Below, one piece after another: positions 54,857-64,000 of a stretch of DNA of 64,000 bases (within the stretch, counting starts at the first letter, position 1; each line of letters opens with the position of its first letter). Source of the DNA: Achromobacter sp. B7 (lineage in GTDB: Bacteria; Pseudomonadota; Gammaproteobacteria; Burkholderiales; Burkholderiaceae_B); assembly GCF_003600685.1 (NCBI RefSeq), contig NZ_CP032084.1, positions 124,001 to 188,000 of the forward strand, read 5' to 3'. The position numbers and the translations under genes were made by a program. The notes under the pieces were generated by a model, which saw only the letters and a program-made list of their open reading frames with translations, searched no databases and had not been told where the DNA came from.

Positions 54857-55431
54857 GTCGGTGTTCCGGAGGGCGGGACGGGCTTGGCGGCGGGCCCGGC
54901 GTCGTCAGCCGTGGGCGCGCGGGGCGCCGGGGCGGGTTGTTGTGGGGCGGGGGCGGCAGGCGCCGTGCCGGTGTTGGACGCCGGCGGCAGGTCCAGGTCC
55001 AGGCTGTGGTTCTGGCTGGGCGGCGCGATGGTGCGGGCGGGCTCGGTGGCGGTTGCGAGTGGGGCTGCGAGCGGGGCCGCCGTGGCGGGCGCATCGCCCA
55101 CGATCACCGGCGCGACCTTGCCATTGGCCTCGCGGGCCACTTCGTCCAATTCGGCACGGAACTGCTGCACCGGTTCTTGCAATGACGCGTGGGTTTCGTT
55201 CAGCGACTGCTGCACGCCCTGCGCGGCATCTTCCATTTCGCTTTTGAATTTGCGCAGCTCGTCGATTTCGATTTCGCGCTGGATATCGGACTTCACGTCG
55301 TTGACGTAACGCTGCGCGCGCCCCAGCAGGTGACCGACGGTGCGGGCAACCTTGGGCAGGCGTTCGGGGCCAATGACGATCAAGGCGACGACGCCGATCA
55401 CCATCAGTTCAGTGAGGCTGACATCAAACAT
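54853..55431 (-). CDS. tatB: Sec-independent protein translocase TatB
   Basis: This 192-residue protein begins MFDVSLTELMVIGVVALIVIGPERLPKVARTVG: the single membrane helix followed by an amphipathic helix, the mark of TatB. The C-terminal ~90 residues are a low-complexity Ala/Pro-rich tail. TatB and TatC form the signal-binding complex. Start 55431; the longer open frame to 55548 covers the gap to tatA. Overlaps tatC by 4 bp. Confidence 0.97.
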   Translation of the reverse strand: MFDVSLTELMVIGVVALIVIGPERLPKVARTVGHLLGRAQRYVNDVKSDIQREIEIDELRKFKSEMEDAAQGVQQSLNETHASLQEPVQQFRAELDEVAREANGKVAPVIVGDAPATAAPLAAPLATATEPARTIAPPSQNHSLDLDLPPASNTGTAPAAPAPQQPAPAPRAPTADDAGPAAKPVPPSGTPT

Positions 55432-55504
55432 TCGACGGCCGCTCGGGAATTGAAGCAATAAGGGCCGGCCCCGTTCGGGGCGGGCCCGGGAGACGAGCCG
55501 GGGC

Positions 55505-55732
55505 TCAGGAGTTGGTCTTTTCCTTGGCTTGCACGTCGATGGTTTCACCGGACACGCGCTGTTGCGCGATCGGGTCGGCGGGCTTGTCGCCGTTGGCGTC
55601 CTTCATGCCTTCCTTGAAACCCTTCACCGCACCGCCCAGATCCGAGCCGATGTTGCGCAGTTTCTTGGTGCCGAAAATCAGCGCCACGATAACCAGAACG
55701 ACCAACCAATGCCAAATGCTGAAACTACCCAT
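55505..55732 (-). CDS. tatA: Sec-independent protein translocase TatA
   Basis: This 75-residue pore-forming subunit has the typical start [43 protein letters not shown]: one membrane helix, the FGTKKL hinge and an amphipathic helix, then a short charged tail. It is 14 bp after hinT and 73 bp before tatB. Confidence 0.97.
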   Translation of the reverse strand: MGSFSIWHWLVVLVIVALIFGTKKLRNIGSDLGGAVKGFKEGMKDANGDKPADPIAQQRVSGETIDVQAKEKTNS

Positions 55733-55746
55733 GATGTTTCTCCGAA

Positions 55747-56115
55747 TTACGCGGTGGGGGCCACGCGTCCTTTCCAGGGTCGCGAGCCGCCGATGATGTG
55801 GAAATGCAAATGCGGGACTTCCTGGCCGCCTTCGACGCCAGAGTTGATCATGATGCGAAATCCGCCATCAGGGCCCGGACGGCAACCGTTTTCGGCTGCT
55901 AGCCGCGGCGCCAACGACATCATTCTACCCAACCAACCTGCGTCCTCGGCCGTAATATCCTGCATGGATGTGACATGACGTCGAGGGATCAGCAGCAAAT
56001 GTACCGGTGCTGCCGGATTGATATCGTGAAATGCAACAAAGTCCTCGTCTTCAAAGACCTTCTTGGACGGGATGTCGCCAGCGGCGATCTTGCAAAAAAG
56101 ACAGTTGTCGCTCAT
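55747..56115 (-). CDS. HIT-family nucleotide hydrolase (HinT-like)
   Basis: This 122-residue histidine-triad protein has the motif [10 protein letters not shown] with H102, H104 and H106, and the N-terminal [28 protein letters not shown], including a CxxC pair. HinT enzymes hydrolyse AMP-lysine and related phosphoramidates. It lies between hisE (16 bp) and tatA (14 bp), the arrangement usual in this lineage, and is likely part of the same transcript. Confidence 0.95.
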   Translation of the reverse strand: MSDNCLFCKIAAGDIPSKKVFEDEDFVAFHDINPAAPVHLLLIPRRHVTSMQDITAEDAGWLGRMMSLAPRLAAENGCRPGPDGGFRIMINSGVEGGQEVPHLHFHIIGGSRPWKGRVAPTA

Positions 56116-56131
56116 TTTCCGGGCTCCGGGG

Positions 56132-56482
56132 TCAGTCTTTGGGGCGGCTGGCTTTTTCCGCCAGGCCCGACAGGCCTTCGCGGCGGGCCAATTCGGCCAG
56201 CACGTCTTCCGGCCGCAGCTTGAAGTGCGTCAGCGCGACCAGGCAGTGAAACCACAGGTCGGCCGTTTCACTGACGATGCGGTCCGGCACGCCGTCTTTC
56301 GCGGCCATGACCAGTTCCGTGGCTTCTTCACCGATTTTCTTCAGGAAGGAATCCGGGCCCTTGGCCAGCAGCTTGGCGGAATAGGACGCGGCCGGGTCGC
56401 CGCCGTTTTCAGGACGGCGGGTTTCCAGCGTGTCGGCGATGCGCGCCAGGATATCGGCGGCGCTTAGCGTTTGATCGGTCAT
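56132..56482 (-). CDS. hisE: Phosphoribosyl-ATP pyrophosphatase
   Basis: This 116-residue MazG-like all-alpha enzyme removes pyrophosphate from phosphoribosyl-ATP, the second step of histidine biosynthesis. The segment [32 protein letters not shown] holds the EExxE-type metal site, followed by [16 protein letters not shown]. The ATG at 56482 overlaps the hisI TGA by 4 bp. hisI and hisE are separate genes here. Confidence 0.96.
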   Translation of the reverse strand: MTDQTLSAADILARIADTLETRRPENGGDPAASYSAKLLAKGPDSFLKKIGEEATELVMAAKDGVPDRIVSETADLWFHCLVALTHFKLRPEDVLAELARREGLSGLAEKASRPKD

Positions 56483-56886
56483 TTGTAGATCAGTTCGGGG
56501 TCTTTCAGCACCGGGTCAACCGTGACCCAGGATGCCTGGTCCGTCGGCCCTTCCAGGCGGCGGAAAAAACAGCTGGCGCGCCCGGTGTGGCAGGCGATGC
56601 CGCCTTCCTGGTGCACTTTCAGCAAGATCACATCGCCGTCGCAATCCAGGCGCAATTCGTGCACTTCCTGCACGTGGCCCGACTCTTCGCCCTTGCGCCA
56701 CAGGCGCTGACGCGAACGCGACCAGTACACGGCGCGGCCGGTGGCGGCCGTTTCGGCCAGCGATTCGCGGTTCATCCAGGCGACCATCATGATCTGGCCG
56801 TTCTCGGCATCTTGGGCGATGGCGGGGATCAGGCCGTTTTCGTCAAAGACGACGTCGGCCATCCAGGCGGGTTCAGTGCTCATCAT
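56479..56886 (-). CDS. hisI: Phosphoribosyl-AMP cyclohydrolase
   Basis: This 135-residue zinc enzyme opens the adenine ring of phosphoribosyl-AMP, the third step of the pathway. Motifs: [53 protein letters not shown] (Mg- and Zn-binding residues). The start is at 56886, one base inside the hisF stop (TAATG), or at the next codon, 56883. It overlaps hisE by 4 bp. Confidence 0.96.
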   Translation of the reverse strand: MMSTEPAWMADVVFDENGLIPAIAQDAENGQIMMVAWMNRESLAETAATGRAVYWSRSRQRLWRKGEESGHVQEVHELRLDCDGDVILLKVHQEGGIACHTGRASCFFRRLEGPTDQASWVTVDPVLKDPELIYK

Positions 56887-57707
56887 TAATCCAACCGTAC
56901 GGAAATGCCTTGTTCGGCCATGAAGCGCTTGCACTCGCCAACGGTGTGCTGGCCAAAGTGGAAGATGCTGGCGGCCAGCACGGCGCTGGCGCGGCCGGTG
57001 GTGACGCCATCGGCCAGATGTTGCAGGTTGCCCACGCCGCCGGAGGCGATGACGGGCACCGGCACGGCGTCGGATACGGCGCGCGTCAGTTCCAGGTCAA
57101 AACCGGACTTGGTGCCGTCGCGGTCCATGCTGGTCAAGAGGATTTCGCCCGCGCCGTAGGCGGCCATGCGGCGTGCCCAGGCCACGGCGTCCAGCCCGGT
57201 GGCCTTGCGGCCGCCATGGGTGAAGACTTCCCAGCGCGCGGGTTCGCCATCGGCCGACACGCGCCGCGCGTCAATGGCCACCACCACGCATTGCGAGCCG
57301 TGGTAGTCGGACGCGGCGCGCACCAGTTCCGGATTGGCCACGGCCGCGCTGTTGATGCTGATCTTGTCGGCGCCGGCGTTCAGCAGGCGCTGGATGTCGG
57401 ACACCTGGCGCACGCCGCCACCCACGGTCAGCGGGATGAAAACCTGCGAGGCCACCTGCTCGATGATGGGCAGGATCAGGTCGCGGCCGTCGCTGGTGGC
57501 GGTGATGTCCAGGAACGTCAGTTCGTCCGCGCCCTGCTCGTTGTAGCGGCGGGCGATCTCGACGGGGTCACCCGCGTCCAGCAGGTTGACGAAGTTCACG
57601 CCTTTGACGACGCGGCCGGCGGTGACGTCAAGGCAGGGGATGATGCGGCGGGTCAGCGCGCTTGCTACGGGCGCGCCGGCCTCGGTGCTGCTGCGAGAGA
57701 GGGTCAT
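56886..57707 (-). CDS. hisF: Imidazole glycerol phosphate synthase, cyclase subunit
   Basis: This 273-residue TIM-barrel enzyme uses ammonia from HisH to close the imidazole ring. The barrel starts [20 protein letters not shown], with the catalytic Asp in CLDV, and the second Asp lies in [12 protein letters not shown]. The chosen ATG at 57707 overlaps the hisA stop by 4 bp. About 17 residues precede the usual start ([18 protein letters not shown]), a longer N-terminus than in E. coli; MTLSRSS could be trimmed only by a non-ATG start. Confidence 0.96.
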   Translation of the reverse strand: MTLSRSSTEAGAPVASALTRRIIPCLDVTAGRVVKGVNFVNLLDAGDPVEIARRYNEQGADELTFLDITATSDGRDLILPIIEQVASQVFIPLTVGGGVRQVSDIQRLLNAGADKISINSAAVANPELVRAASDYHGSQCVVVAIDARRVSADGEPARWEVFTHGGRKATGLDAVAWARRMAAYGAGEILLTSMDRDGTKSGFDLELTRAVSDAVPVPVIASGGVGNLQHLADGVTTGRASAVLAASIFHFGQHTVGECKRFMAEQGISVRLD

Positions 57708-58444
57708 TTTGCCAATTCGTCGGCGCGCGCCTGCGCGGCTTGGAAATCCAGCGTGCCTTCGTAGATGCTGCGGCCCAGGATGGCGCCTTCGACGCCCTCT
57801 TCCTCGACGGCGCACAGGGCTTCGATGTCCTGGATGCCGGCGATGCCGCCCGAGGCGTAAACGGGGATGCGCACGTGTTGGGCCAGGCGCACCGTGGCTT
57901 CGACGTTGACGCCCGACAGCATGCCGTCACGGCCGATGTCGGTGTAGATGATGGCTTCGCAGCCGTAATCTTCGAACTTCTTGGCCAGGTCCAGCACGTC
58001 GTGGCGGGTCAGCTTGCTCCAGCCGTCGGTGGCGATCTTGCCGTCGCGGGCGTCCAGGCCAACGATGATCTGGCCGGGGAAAGCACCGCAGGCGTCTTGC
58101 AGGAAGCCCGGGTTCTTGACCGCGGCGGTGCCGATGATCACGTAGGAGATGCCGGCATCAAGGTAGCGTTCGATGGTGTCGAGGTCGCGAATGCCGCCGC
58201 CGATCTGGACGGGGATGTCGTCGCCGACGGCTTCCAGAATGGCCTTGATGGGCGCTTCGTTCTTCGGCTTTCCGGCAACGGCGCCGTTCAGGTCGACCAG
58301 ATGCAGGCGGCGCGCGCCTTGGTCAAGCCAACGGGTGGCCATGGCGGCGGGGTCTTCGGAGAACACCGTTGCATCGTCCAGGTCACCCTGGCGCAGGCGC
58401 ACGCAGCGCCCGTCTTTGAGATCGATGGCGGGGATCAGCAGCAT
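57704..58444 (-). CDS. hisA: ProFAR isomerase
   Basis: This 246-residue TIM-barrel isomerase, 1-(5-phosphoribosyl)-5-[(5-phosphoribosylamino)methylideneamino]imidazole-4-carboxamide isomerase, opens [21 protein letters not shown] and has [13 protein letters not shown], the second catalytic Asp region, mirroring HisF. The ATG at 58444 is preferred over a TTG at 58456. It overlaps hisF by 4 bp and is 56 bp after hisH. Confidence 0.96.
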   Translation of the reverse strand: MLLIPAIDLKDGRCVRLRQGDLDDATVFSEDPAAMATRWLDQGARRLHLVDLNGAVAGKPKNEAPIKAILEAVGDDIPVQIGGGIRDLDTIERYLDAGISYVIIGTAAVKNPGFLQDACGAFPGQIIVGLDARDGKIATDGWSKLTRHDVLDLAKKFEDYGCEAIIYTDIGRDGMLSGVNVEATVRLAQHVRIPVYASGGIAGIQDIEALCAVEEEGVEGAILGRSIYEGTLDFQAAQARADELAK

Positions 58445-58500
58445 GGTGGGCAGCAAAAAAGAAAGAGGGGTTGAATGGGCTGGCGCTGTCGGCTCTTGGC

Positions 58501-59199
58501 CTACGGCTGCCAGTCTACAAAATTGCGATACAGGCGCAAACCGTGCTCGGCGCTCTTTTCGGGGTGGAACTGCACCGCGAAAATGTTAGCCGCCGCCACT
58601 GCGCAGGTAAAGGCGACGCCGTAATCGGTTTCACCAACTGTCAGGCCGGAATCGTCCGGATCGGCGTAATAACTATGGACGAAATAGAAGTGCGTGTCGT
58701 CCGGAATGCCGTCCCAGATGGGATGAGAGCGCGTCTGGCGGACTTTGTTCCATCCCATGTGCGGCACTTTCAGGCGCTCGGGGCGCGTGTCGGCCAGGCC
58801 CGCGTCGCCGGTGTCGGCCAGGCAGGCTTCGTCATCGGCGGGGATCAGGTCGGCAAAACGGGGGCCCGAAAAGCGGCGCACCACACCCGGAAACAGGCCC
58901 AGGCACGAGGTGCCGCCTTCTTCGCTGGAATCAAACAGCATCTGCTCGCCCACGCACACGCCCAACAGGGGCTTGTTGCGGGCGGCGCGCACAACGGCTT
59001 CGCGCAGGCCGGATTCATTCAGGGTCCGCATGCAGTCCGCCATTGCGCCCTGCCCGGGAAACACCACGCGGTCGGCCGCGTCGATGTCTTTGGGCTGGTT
59101 GCAGATGCGGACGTCCGCGTCGGGGGCGGCGAACTTCAGGGCGCGTGCGACGGAATGGAAATTACCCATTCCGTAATCGACGATGGCGATAGTGGTCAC
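58501..59199 (-). CDS. hisH: Imidazole glycerol phosphate synthase, glutaminase subunit
   Basis: This 232-residue class-I glutamine amidotransferase supplies ammonia to HisF. The triad is C82 (LGVCVGEQM), H212 and E214 (AVQFHPEKS). The start is GTG at 59199 with an AGG 8 bases upstream; no ATG fits. It is about 20-30 residues longer than E. coli HisH, the excess being an Ala/Asp-rich insertion at about 121-143 before [10 protein letters not shown]. Confidence 0.96.
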   Translation of the reverse strand: MTTIAIVDYGMGNFHSVARALKFAAPDADVRICNQPKDIDAADRVVFPGQGAMADCMRTLNESGLREAVVRAARNKPLLGVCVGEQMLFDSSEEGGTSCLGLFPGVVRRFSGPRFADLIPADDEACLADTGDAGLADTRPERLKVPHMGWNKVRQTRSHPIWDGIPDDTHFYFVHSYYADPDDSGLTVGETDYGVAFTCAVAAANIFAVQFHPEKSAEHGLRLYRNFVDWQP

Positions 59200-59233
59200 T
59201 TCTTTTGCCTGCTGCGGTGGGGGTTGGCGAACG

Positions 59234-59821
59234 TTACAGCACGCCCTTGGTGGACGGCACCACGTCGCCCATGCGCGGGTCGACTTCCATGGCCATGCGC
59301 AGTGCGCGGCCACAGGCCTTGAACACGGTTTCGGCCTGATGGTGAGCGTTGAAGCCGCGCAGGTTGTCGATGTGCAGCGTGATCAGCGCGTGGTTGACCA
59401 AACCCTGGAAGAACTCACGCGTCAGGTCTACATCGAAATTGCCGATGTGGGCGCGCGTGAAGGGGATGTGATATTCCAGGCCGGGGCGGCCCGAAAAGTC
59501 CACCACGACGCGCGACAGCGCTTCGTCCAGCGGCACGTACGCGTGGCCGTAGCGGCGCAGGCCCGCCTTGGTGCCGACCGCCTTGGCAATCGCCATGCCC
59601 AGCGTGATGCCGACGTCTTCCACCGTGTGGTGCGCGTCGATGTGCAGGTCGCCCTCGGCCTTGATGTCCAGGTCGATCAGACCGTGGCGCGCGATCTGGT
59701 CCAGCATGTGGTCCAGGAATGGCACGCCCGTGTCGATCGTCTGCTTGCCGGTGCCGTCGATGTTGATGGCCACGCGGATGCGGGTTTCGTTGGTGTTGCG
59801 GGTGATCTCTGCGGTACGCAT
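59234..59821 (-). CDS. hisB: Imidazoleglycerol-phosphate dehydratase
   Basis: This 195-residue monofunctional dehydratase carries the histidine-rich metal motifs [11 protein letters not shown] and [13 protein letters not shown], plus [13 protein letters not shown]. No phosphatase domain is fused, unlike E. coli HisB, so histidinol phosphatase must be encoded elsewhere. The ATG at 59821 lies one base after the hisC TAA. It is followed by hisH after 34 bp. Confidence 0.96.
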   Translation of the reverse strand: MRTAEITRNTNETRIRVAINIDGTGKQTIDTGVPFLDHMLDQIARHGLIDLDIKAEGDLHIDAHHTVEDVGITLGMAIAKAVGTKAGLRRYGHAYVPLDEALSRVVVDFSGRPGLEYHIPFTRAHIGNFDVDLTREFFQGLVNHALITLHIDNLRGFNAHHQAETVFKACGRALRMAMEVDPRMGDVVPSTKGVL

Positions 59822-59822
59822 G

Positions 59823-60929
59823 TTAAGCACTCAAAATCTCTTGCAGGGCAGCCAGCAAGGCGGCGTTCTCGGCCGGGGCGCCCACCGAAATGCGCAGGCA
59901 GTTTGCCAGGAGCGGATGGGCGTTGGAAAAGTTGCGAATCAATATTTTGCGCGTTTTCAGCGCAAGATGCACGGCGTTGCCGTCCAGCTTGCCGGAAAAG
60001 CGGGCGAGTACGAAGTTGCCGGCGGAAGGGAATACCCTGACGCCCGGCAAGGCGGCCAGCGCGGCGGCCAGCGGTTCGCGGTCGGCGCGCAGGCGCGCGG
60101 CCTGTTCGTCCAGCACGGGCTTGTGGCGCAACACCGCCATCAGCGTGGCTTGCGTCAGCACGTCCAGGTTGTAGGGCGGGCGCAGCTTGTTCAGCTCGGC
60201 GATCCAGTCGGGATGACCCGCCAGGTAGCCGAAACGCAGGCCCGCCAGGCCGATCTTGGACACCGTGCGCATGACGACCACGTTGGGCGCGTCCAGCACG
60301 CGCGGCATCCAGGTGCGGTCGGCAAAGGGCTGGTACGCCTCGTCCAGCACCACCAGCCCGGGGGCGGCGGCGATGATGGCCTGCACGTCTTCGTCGGACC
60401 ACAGGCCACCGGTGGGGTTGTTGGGCACGGCCAGGAACACCACCTTGGGTTGGTGTTCGCGGATGGCGGCCAGCATCGCCGGCAGGTCCAGGGTCAGGTC
60501 GTCGGTCAGCGGCACGCCGACAAAGCGGGCGTGATCAAAGCGCGCCGCCATGTCGAAATAAACGAACGACGGCCACGGCGACAACACCACGTCGCCCGGG
60601 TTGCAGCAGGCCTGGACGACGATGTGGATCAGCTCGTCCGAGCCGTTGCCGAACAGCACGTCGGCCGCGTCGGGCACGCCGAAGCCGGCTTTCACCGCCT
60701 GCTGCAAGGCAGAGAGGTCAGCGGCGGGATAGCGGTTCAGCGGTGTGTCGCGCACGGCGCGGGCGATGTCGTCGCGGACCACGTCGGGCAATTCATACGG
60801 GCATTCCATCGCGTCCAGCTTGATGCAGCCATCCGCGTTGGCGACCGGGTAGGCGGCCAGCGCGCGGATATCCGCGCGCACGGTGCCTTCGATGCGGCCA
60901 GCGACGCCTGCCGCCGGGGCCGCGCTCAT
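59823..60929 (-). CDS. hisC: Histidinol-phosphate aminotransferase
   Basis: This 368-residue class-I/II PLP enzyme transaminates imidazole acetol phosphate. Features: [18 protein letters not shown] near the N-terminus, [23 protein letters not shown], and [12 protein letters not shown] with the PLP lysine. The ATG at 60929 overlaps the hisD TGA by 4 bp. The long Ala-rich start ([17 protein letters not shown]) is normal for this group. Confidence 0.96.
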   Translation of the reverse strand: MSAAPAAGVAGRIEGTVRADIRALAAYPVANADGCIKLDAMECPYELPDVVRDDIARAVRDTPLNRYPAADLSALQQAVKAGFGVPDAADVLFGNGSDELIHIVVQACCNPGDVVLSPWPSFVYFDMAARFDHARFVGVPLTDDLTLDLPAMLAAIREHQPKVVFLAVPNNPTGGLWSDEDVQAIIAAAPGLVVLDEAYQPFADRTWMPRVLDAPNVVVMRTVSKIGLAGLRFGYLAGHPDWIAELNKLRPPYNLDVLTQATLMAVLRHKPVLDEQAARLRADREPLAAALAALPGVRVFPSAGNFVLARFSGKLDGNAVHLALKTRKILIRNFSNAHPLLANCLRISVGAPAENAALLAALQEILSA

Positions 60930-62230
60930 GGTTTGTCGACCCGGTACTGGGCGCTGGCGGCGTGCGCTTGCAGGCCTTCGCCCAGCGCCAGCTCGGCGGC
61001 GATGCGGCCCAGCGTTTGCGCGCCCTGGTGTGACACCTGGATCAAGCTGGAACGCTTTTGGAAGTCGTACACGCCCAGCGGCGACGAGAAGCGCGCGGTG
61101 CGGGACGTGGGCAGCACGTGGTTGGGGCCCGCGCAGTAGTCACCCAGCGCTTCCGAGCTGAAACGGCCCATGAAGATGGCGCCGGCATGGCGGATCTTGG
61201 CGGTCCAGATTTCGGGCTGCTCGGTGGAAATTTCCAGGTGCTCGGGCGCGATGTCGTTGGCGATCTGGCAGGCTTCTTCCAGGCTTTGGACCTGGATGAG
61301 CGCACCGCGATTGGCCAGGCTGACGCGCAGGATGTCGGCGCGCGGCATCGTGGGCAACAGGCGCGCGATGGCGGCTTCCACTTCTTCGATGAACGCGGCG
61401 TCCGGGCATAGCAGGATGGACTGCGCCAGTTCGTCGTGCTCGGCTTGCGAGAACAAATCCATGGCGATCCAGTCGGCCGGCGTCTTGCCGTCGCAGATGA
61501 CCAGGATTTCGCTGGGGCCGGCGATCATGTCGATGCCCACCACGCCGAACACGCGGCGCTTGGCGGCGGCCACATAGGCGTTGCCGGGCCCGACGATCTT
61601 GTCCACGGCGGGCACGGTGTCCGTGCCGTACGCCAGCGCGCCCACGGCTTGCGCGCCGCCGATGGCGAACACGCGGTCCACGCCGCCAATGGCGGCCGCG
61701 GCCAGCACGATGGGGTTGCGCACGCCGTCGGGCGTGGGCGTGACCATGATCAGTTCCTGCACGCCCGCCACCTTGGCGGGAATGGCGTTCATCAGCACCG
61801 ACGACGGATAGGCGGCCTTGCCGCCCGGCACGTACAGGCCCACGCGGTCCAGCGGCGTGACCTGCTGGCCCAGCAGCGTGCCGTCGGCTTCGGTGTAGGT
61901 CCAGGTTTCAGCGCGTTGGCGCTCGTGGTAGGCGCGCACGCGGTCGGCGGCGGCTTCCAGCGCGTTGCGCTGCGCCGTGGGCAGCGTGGCCAGCGCGGCG
62001 TGCCAGTCGGCCTTGGGGATTTCAAGCGTGTCGGGGGATGCGCCGGGCATGCGGTCAAAGCGCTGGGTGTATTCCACCAGCGCGGCATCGCCGCGCGCGC
62101 GCACGTCAGCCAGGATGCCGGCGGCGGCACGGTCGATGGACTCGTCCTCGGTGGCCTCGAAAGCCAGCAGCTTGGACAGGGCGGATTTGAATCCGGGATC
62201 GCGGGAATCAAGACGATTGATCAGGGCCAT
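60926..62230 (-). CDS. hisD: Histidinol dehydrogenase
   Basis: This 434-residue Zn/NAD enzyme oxidises histidinol to histidine in two steps. Recognisable motifs are [78 protein letters not shown] and [18 protein letters not shown]. The ATG at 62230 gives the standard length; TTG at 62245 would add five residues. It follows hisG by 54 bp and overlaps hisC by 4 bp. Confidence 0.97.
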   Translation of the reverse strand: MALINRLDSRDPGFKSALSKLLAFEATEDESIDRAAAGILADVRARGDAALVEYTQRFDRMPGASPDTLEIPKADWHAALATLPTAQRNALEAAADRVRAYHERQRAETWTYTEADGTLLGQQVTPLDRVGLYVPGGKAAYPSSVLMNAIPAKVAGVQELIMVTPTPDGVRNPIVLAAAAIGGVDRVFAIGGAQAVGALAYGTDTVPAVDKIVGPGNAYVAAAKRRVFGVVGIDMIAGPSEILVICDGKTPADWIAMDLFSQAEHDELAQSILLCPDAAFIEEVEAAIARLLPTMPRADILRVSLANRGALIQVQSLEEACQIANDIAPEHLEISTEQPEIWTAKIRHAGAIFMGRFSSEALGDYCAGPNHVLPTSRTARFSSPLGVYDFQKRSSLIQVSHQGAQTLGRIAAELALGEGLQAHAASAQYRVDKP

Positions 62231-62284
62231 GGCGTCATGCAGCAAAGCGGAAAGCGGCCGCCGCGTTATCGCGGCGGGCGGGGG

Positions 62285-62959
62285 TCAGGCGTTGCGGGAG
62301 GCGGCTCTTTCGAACGCGTCCAGCAAGGGTTGCAGGCGGGCGCCGCGAGTCTTGAGCGCGGCCTGGTTGACGATCAGGCGCGATGAAATCGGCATGACGT
62401 CTTCGACCGCGACCAGGTCGTTGGCGCGCAGCGTGCCACCGGTGGACACCAGGTCCACGATGCAGTCGGCCAGGCCGACCAGCGGCGCCAATTCCATCGA
62501 ACCATACAGCTTGATGATGTCCACGTACACACCCTTGGCCGCGAAGTGTTCACGGGCTGAGTGCACGTATTTGGTGGCGACGCGCAGACGCGCGCCCTGG
62601 TGCACCGCGCCTTCGTAGTCAAAGCCGTTGCGCACGGCCACGGCCAGGCGGCACTTGGCGATGTTCAGGTCGATGGGCTGGTACAGGCCGCCGGGCTGTT
62701 CCTTGGCGTGCTCGATCAGCACGTCCTTGCCCGCGATGCCCAGGTCCGCCGCGCCGTATTGCACGTAGGTGGGCACGTCCGAGGCGCGCACGATGATCAG
62801 GCGCAGGCCGGGGTCGCTGGTGGGCAGGATCAGCTTGCGCGAGCTTTCCGGGCTTTCCGTGACTTCGATGCCGGCTTCGGCCAGCAACGGCATGGTTTCT
62901 TCAAAAATCCGGCCCTTGGACAGCGCCAGGGTCAGGGGCTTCATCGTGGCATTGTTCAT
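62285..62959 (-). CDS. hisG: ATP phosphoribosyltransferase, short form
   Basis: This 224-residue catalytic subunit carries out the first step of histidine biosynthesis (ATP + PRPP). It contains [31 protein letters not shown] and the PRPP-site segment [34 protein letters not shown]. The C-terminal ACT-like regulatory domain of the long form is missing, so it should require HisZ, which is not in this window. ATG 62959 is taken, with 62944 as an alternative. The murA stop is 76 bp upstream. Confidence 0.96.
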   Translation of the reverse strand: MNNATMKPLTLALSKGRIFEETMPLLAEAGIEVTESPESSRKLILPTSDPGLRLIIVRASDVPTYVQYGAADLGIAGKDVLIEHAKEQPGGLYQPIDLNIAKCRLAVAVRNGFDYEGAVHQGARLRVATKYVHSAREHFAAKGVYVDIIKLYGSMELAPLVGLADCIVDLVSTGGTLRANDLVAVEDVMPISSRLIVNQAALKTRGARLQPLLDAFERAASRNA

Positions 62960-63035
62960 TGCCGGGCAGCCTCAAAATGAACGGACCCACTCGGGGGGCA
63001 GCAAGCCGAAGGCGCAGCCTGGGGGCTATTACCTT

Positions 63036-64000
<965 letters not shown>

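Noticed and set aside
62285..62959. Truncated hisG
   Set aside because: The lack of a regulatory domain is normal for the short HisG form that works with HisZ.

Overview
This is a GC-rich chromosomal window (64 kb) from a betaproteobacterium. Gene content and order point to the Alcaligenaceae (Bordetella/Achromobacter group). The reasons are the block murA-hisGDCBHAFIE-hinT-tatABC, the block petABC-sspA-sspB, the block dsbA-SPOR-argS, and two stand-alone 'Bug' (Bordetella uptake gene) solute-binding proteins. I see no insertion sequence, prophage, CRISPR array or rRNA operon. Two tRNA genes (Asn, Thr) are present. Genus assignment is inference; the gene families are read from the translations.

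Layout. 1-2652 (minus): argS, a SPOR-domain protein and the start of dsbA. 2957-3695 (plus): a DUF1840 gene and a small unknown gene. 3728-9900 (minus): a probable glycerophosphodiester/glycerol-3-phosphate scavenging cluster, lacI-type regulator, gpdQ-like phosphodiesterase, then an Ugp-like ABC importer, with two near-identical LacI-type operators. 10186-15679: an amidase, leuA (with a possible leucine-codon leader), a Bug protein and a membrane protein head-to-head with rpoN. 15696-19444 (plus): rpoN, bfd, an EamA transporter and bfr, with Fur-like sites before the two iron genes. 19542-24186 (minus): a Cys/Pro-rich secreted or anchored protein, prfC, a LysE-type exporter and rhlE. 24492-25964 (plus): a YdgA-family protein.

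26065-32980 (minus): a peptide ABC transporter operon (binding protein, two permeases, fused double ATPase) ending in a metal-dependent amidohydrolase/dipeptidase, behind a good sigma-70 promoter. 33043-36005 (minus): an overlapping pair, a DUF2868 membrane protein and a DUF3482 GTPase, the least understood module in the window. 36132-41023: an AraC regulator divergent from an EamA transporter, then LysR, RidA-family and class-V PLP genes. 41188-46406: tRNA-Asn, an IclR regulator divergent from an amidase and Bug protein, a GntP-family permease, tRNA-Thr. 46571-50793 (minus): petA-petB-petC (cytochrome bc1) then sspA-sspB. 50934-53928: mscL, a Nif3-like gene, an HtrA-type protease and a small XRE-type regulator. 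54065-64000 (minus): the murA-his-hinT-tat supercluster, in which most neighbours overlap or nearly touch.

Most of the window is housekeeping. The best candidates for new biology are the DUF2868/DUF3482 pair with its altered G4 motif and poly-serine tract, the LacI-operator-controlled gpdQ/ugp module, the short leuA leader ORF with three clustered rare CTA leucine codons, and a bacterioferritin whose usual ferroxidase ligand Glu127 is Thr.
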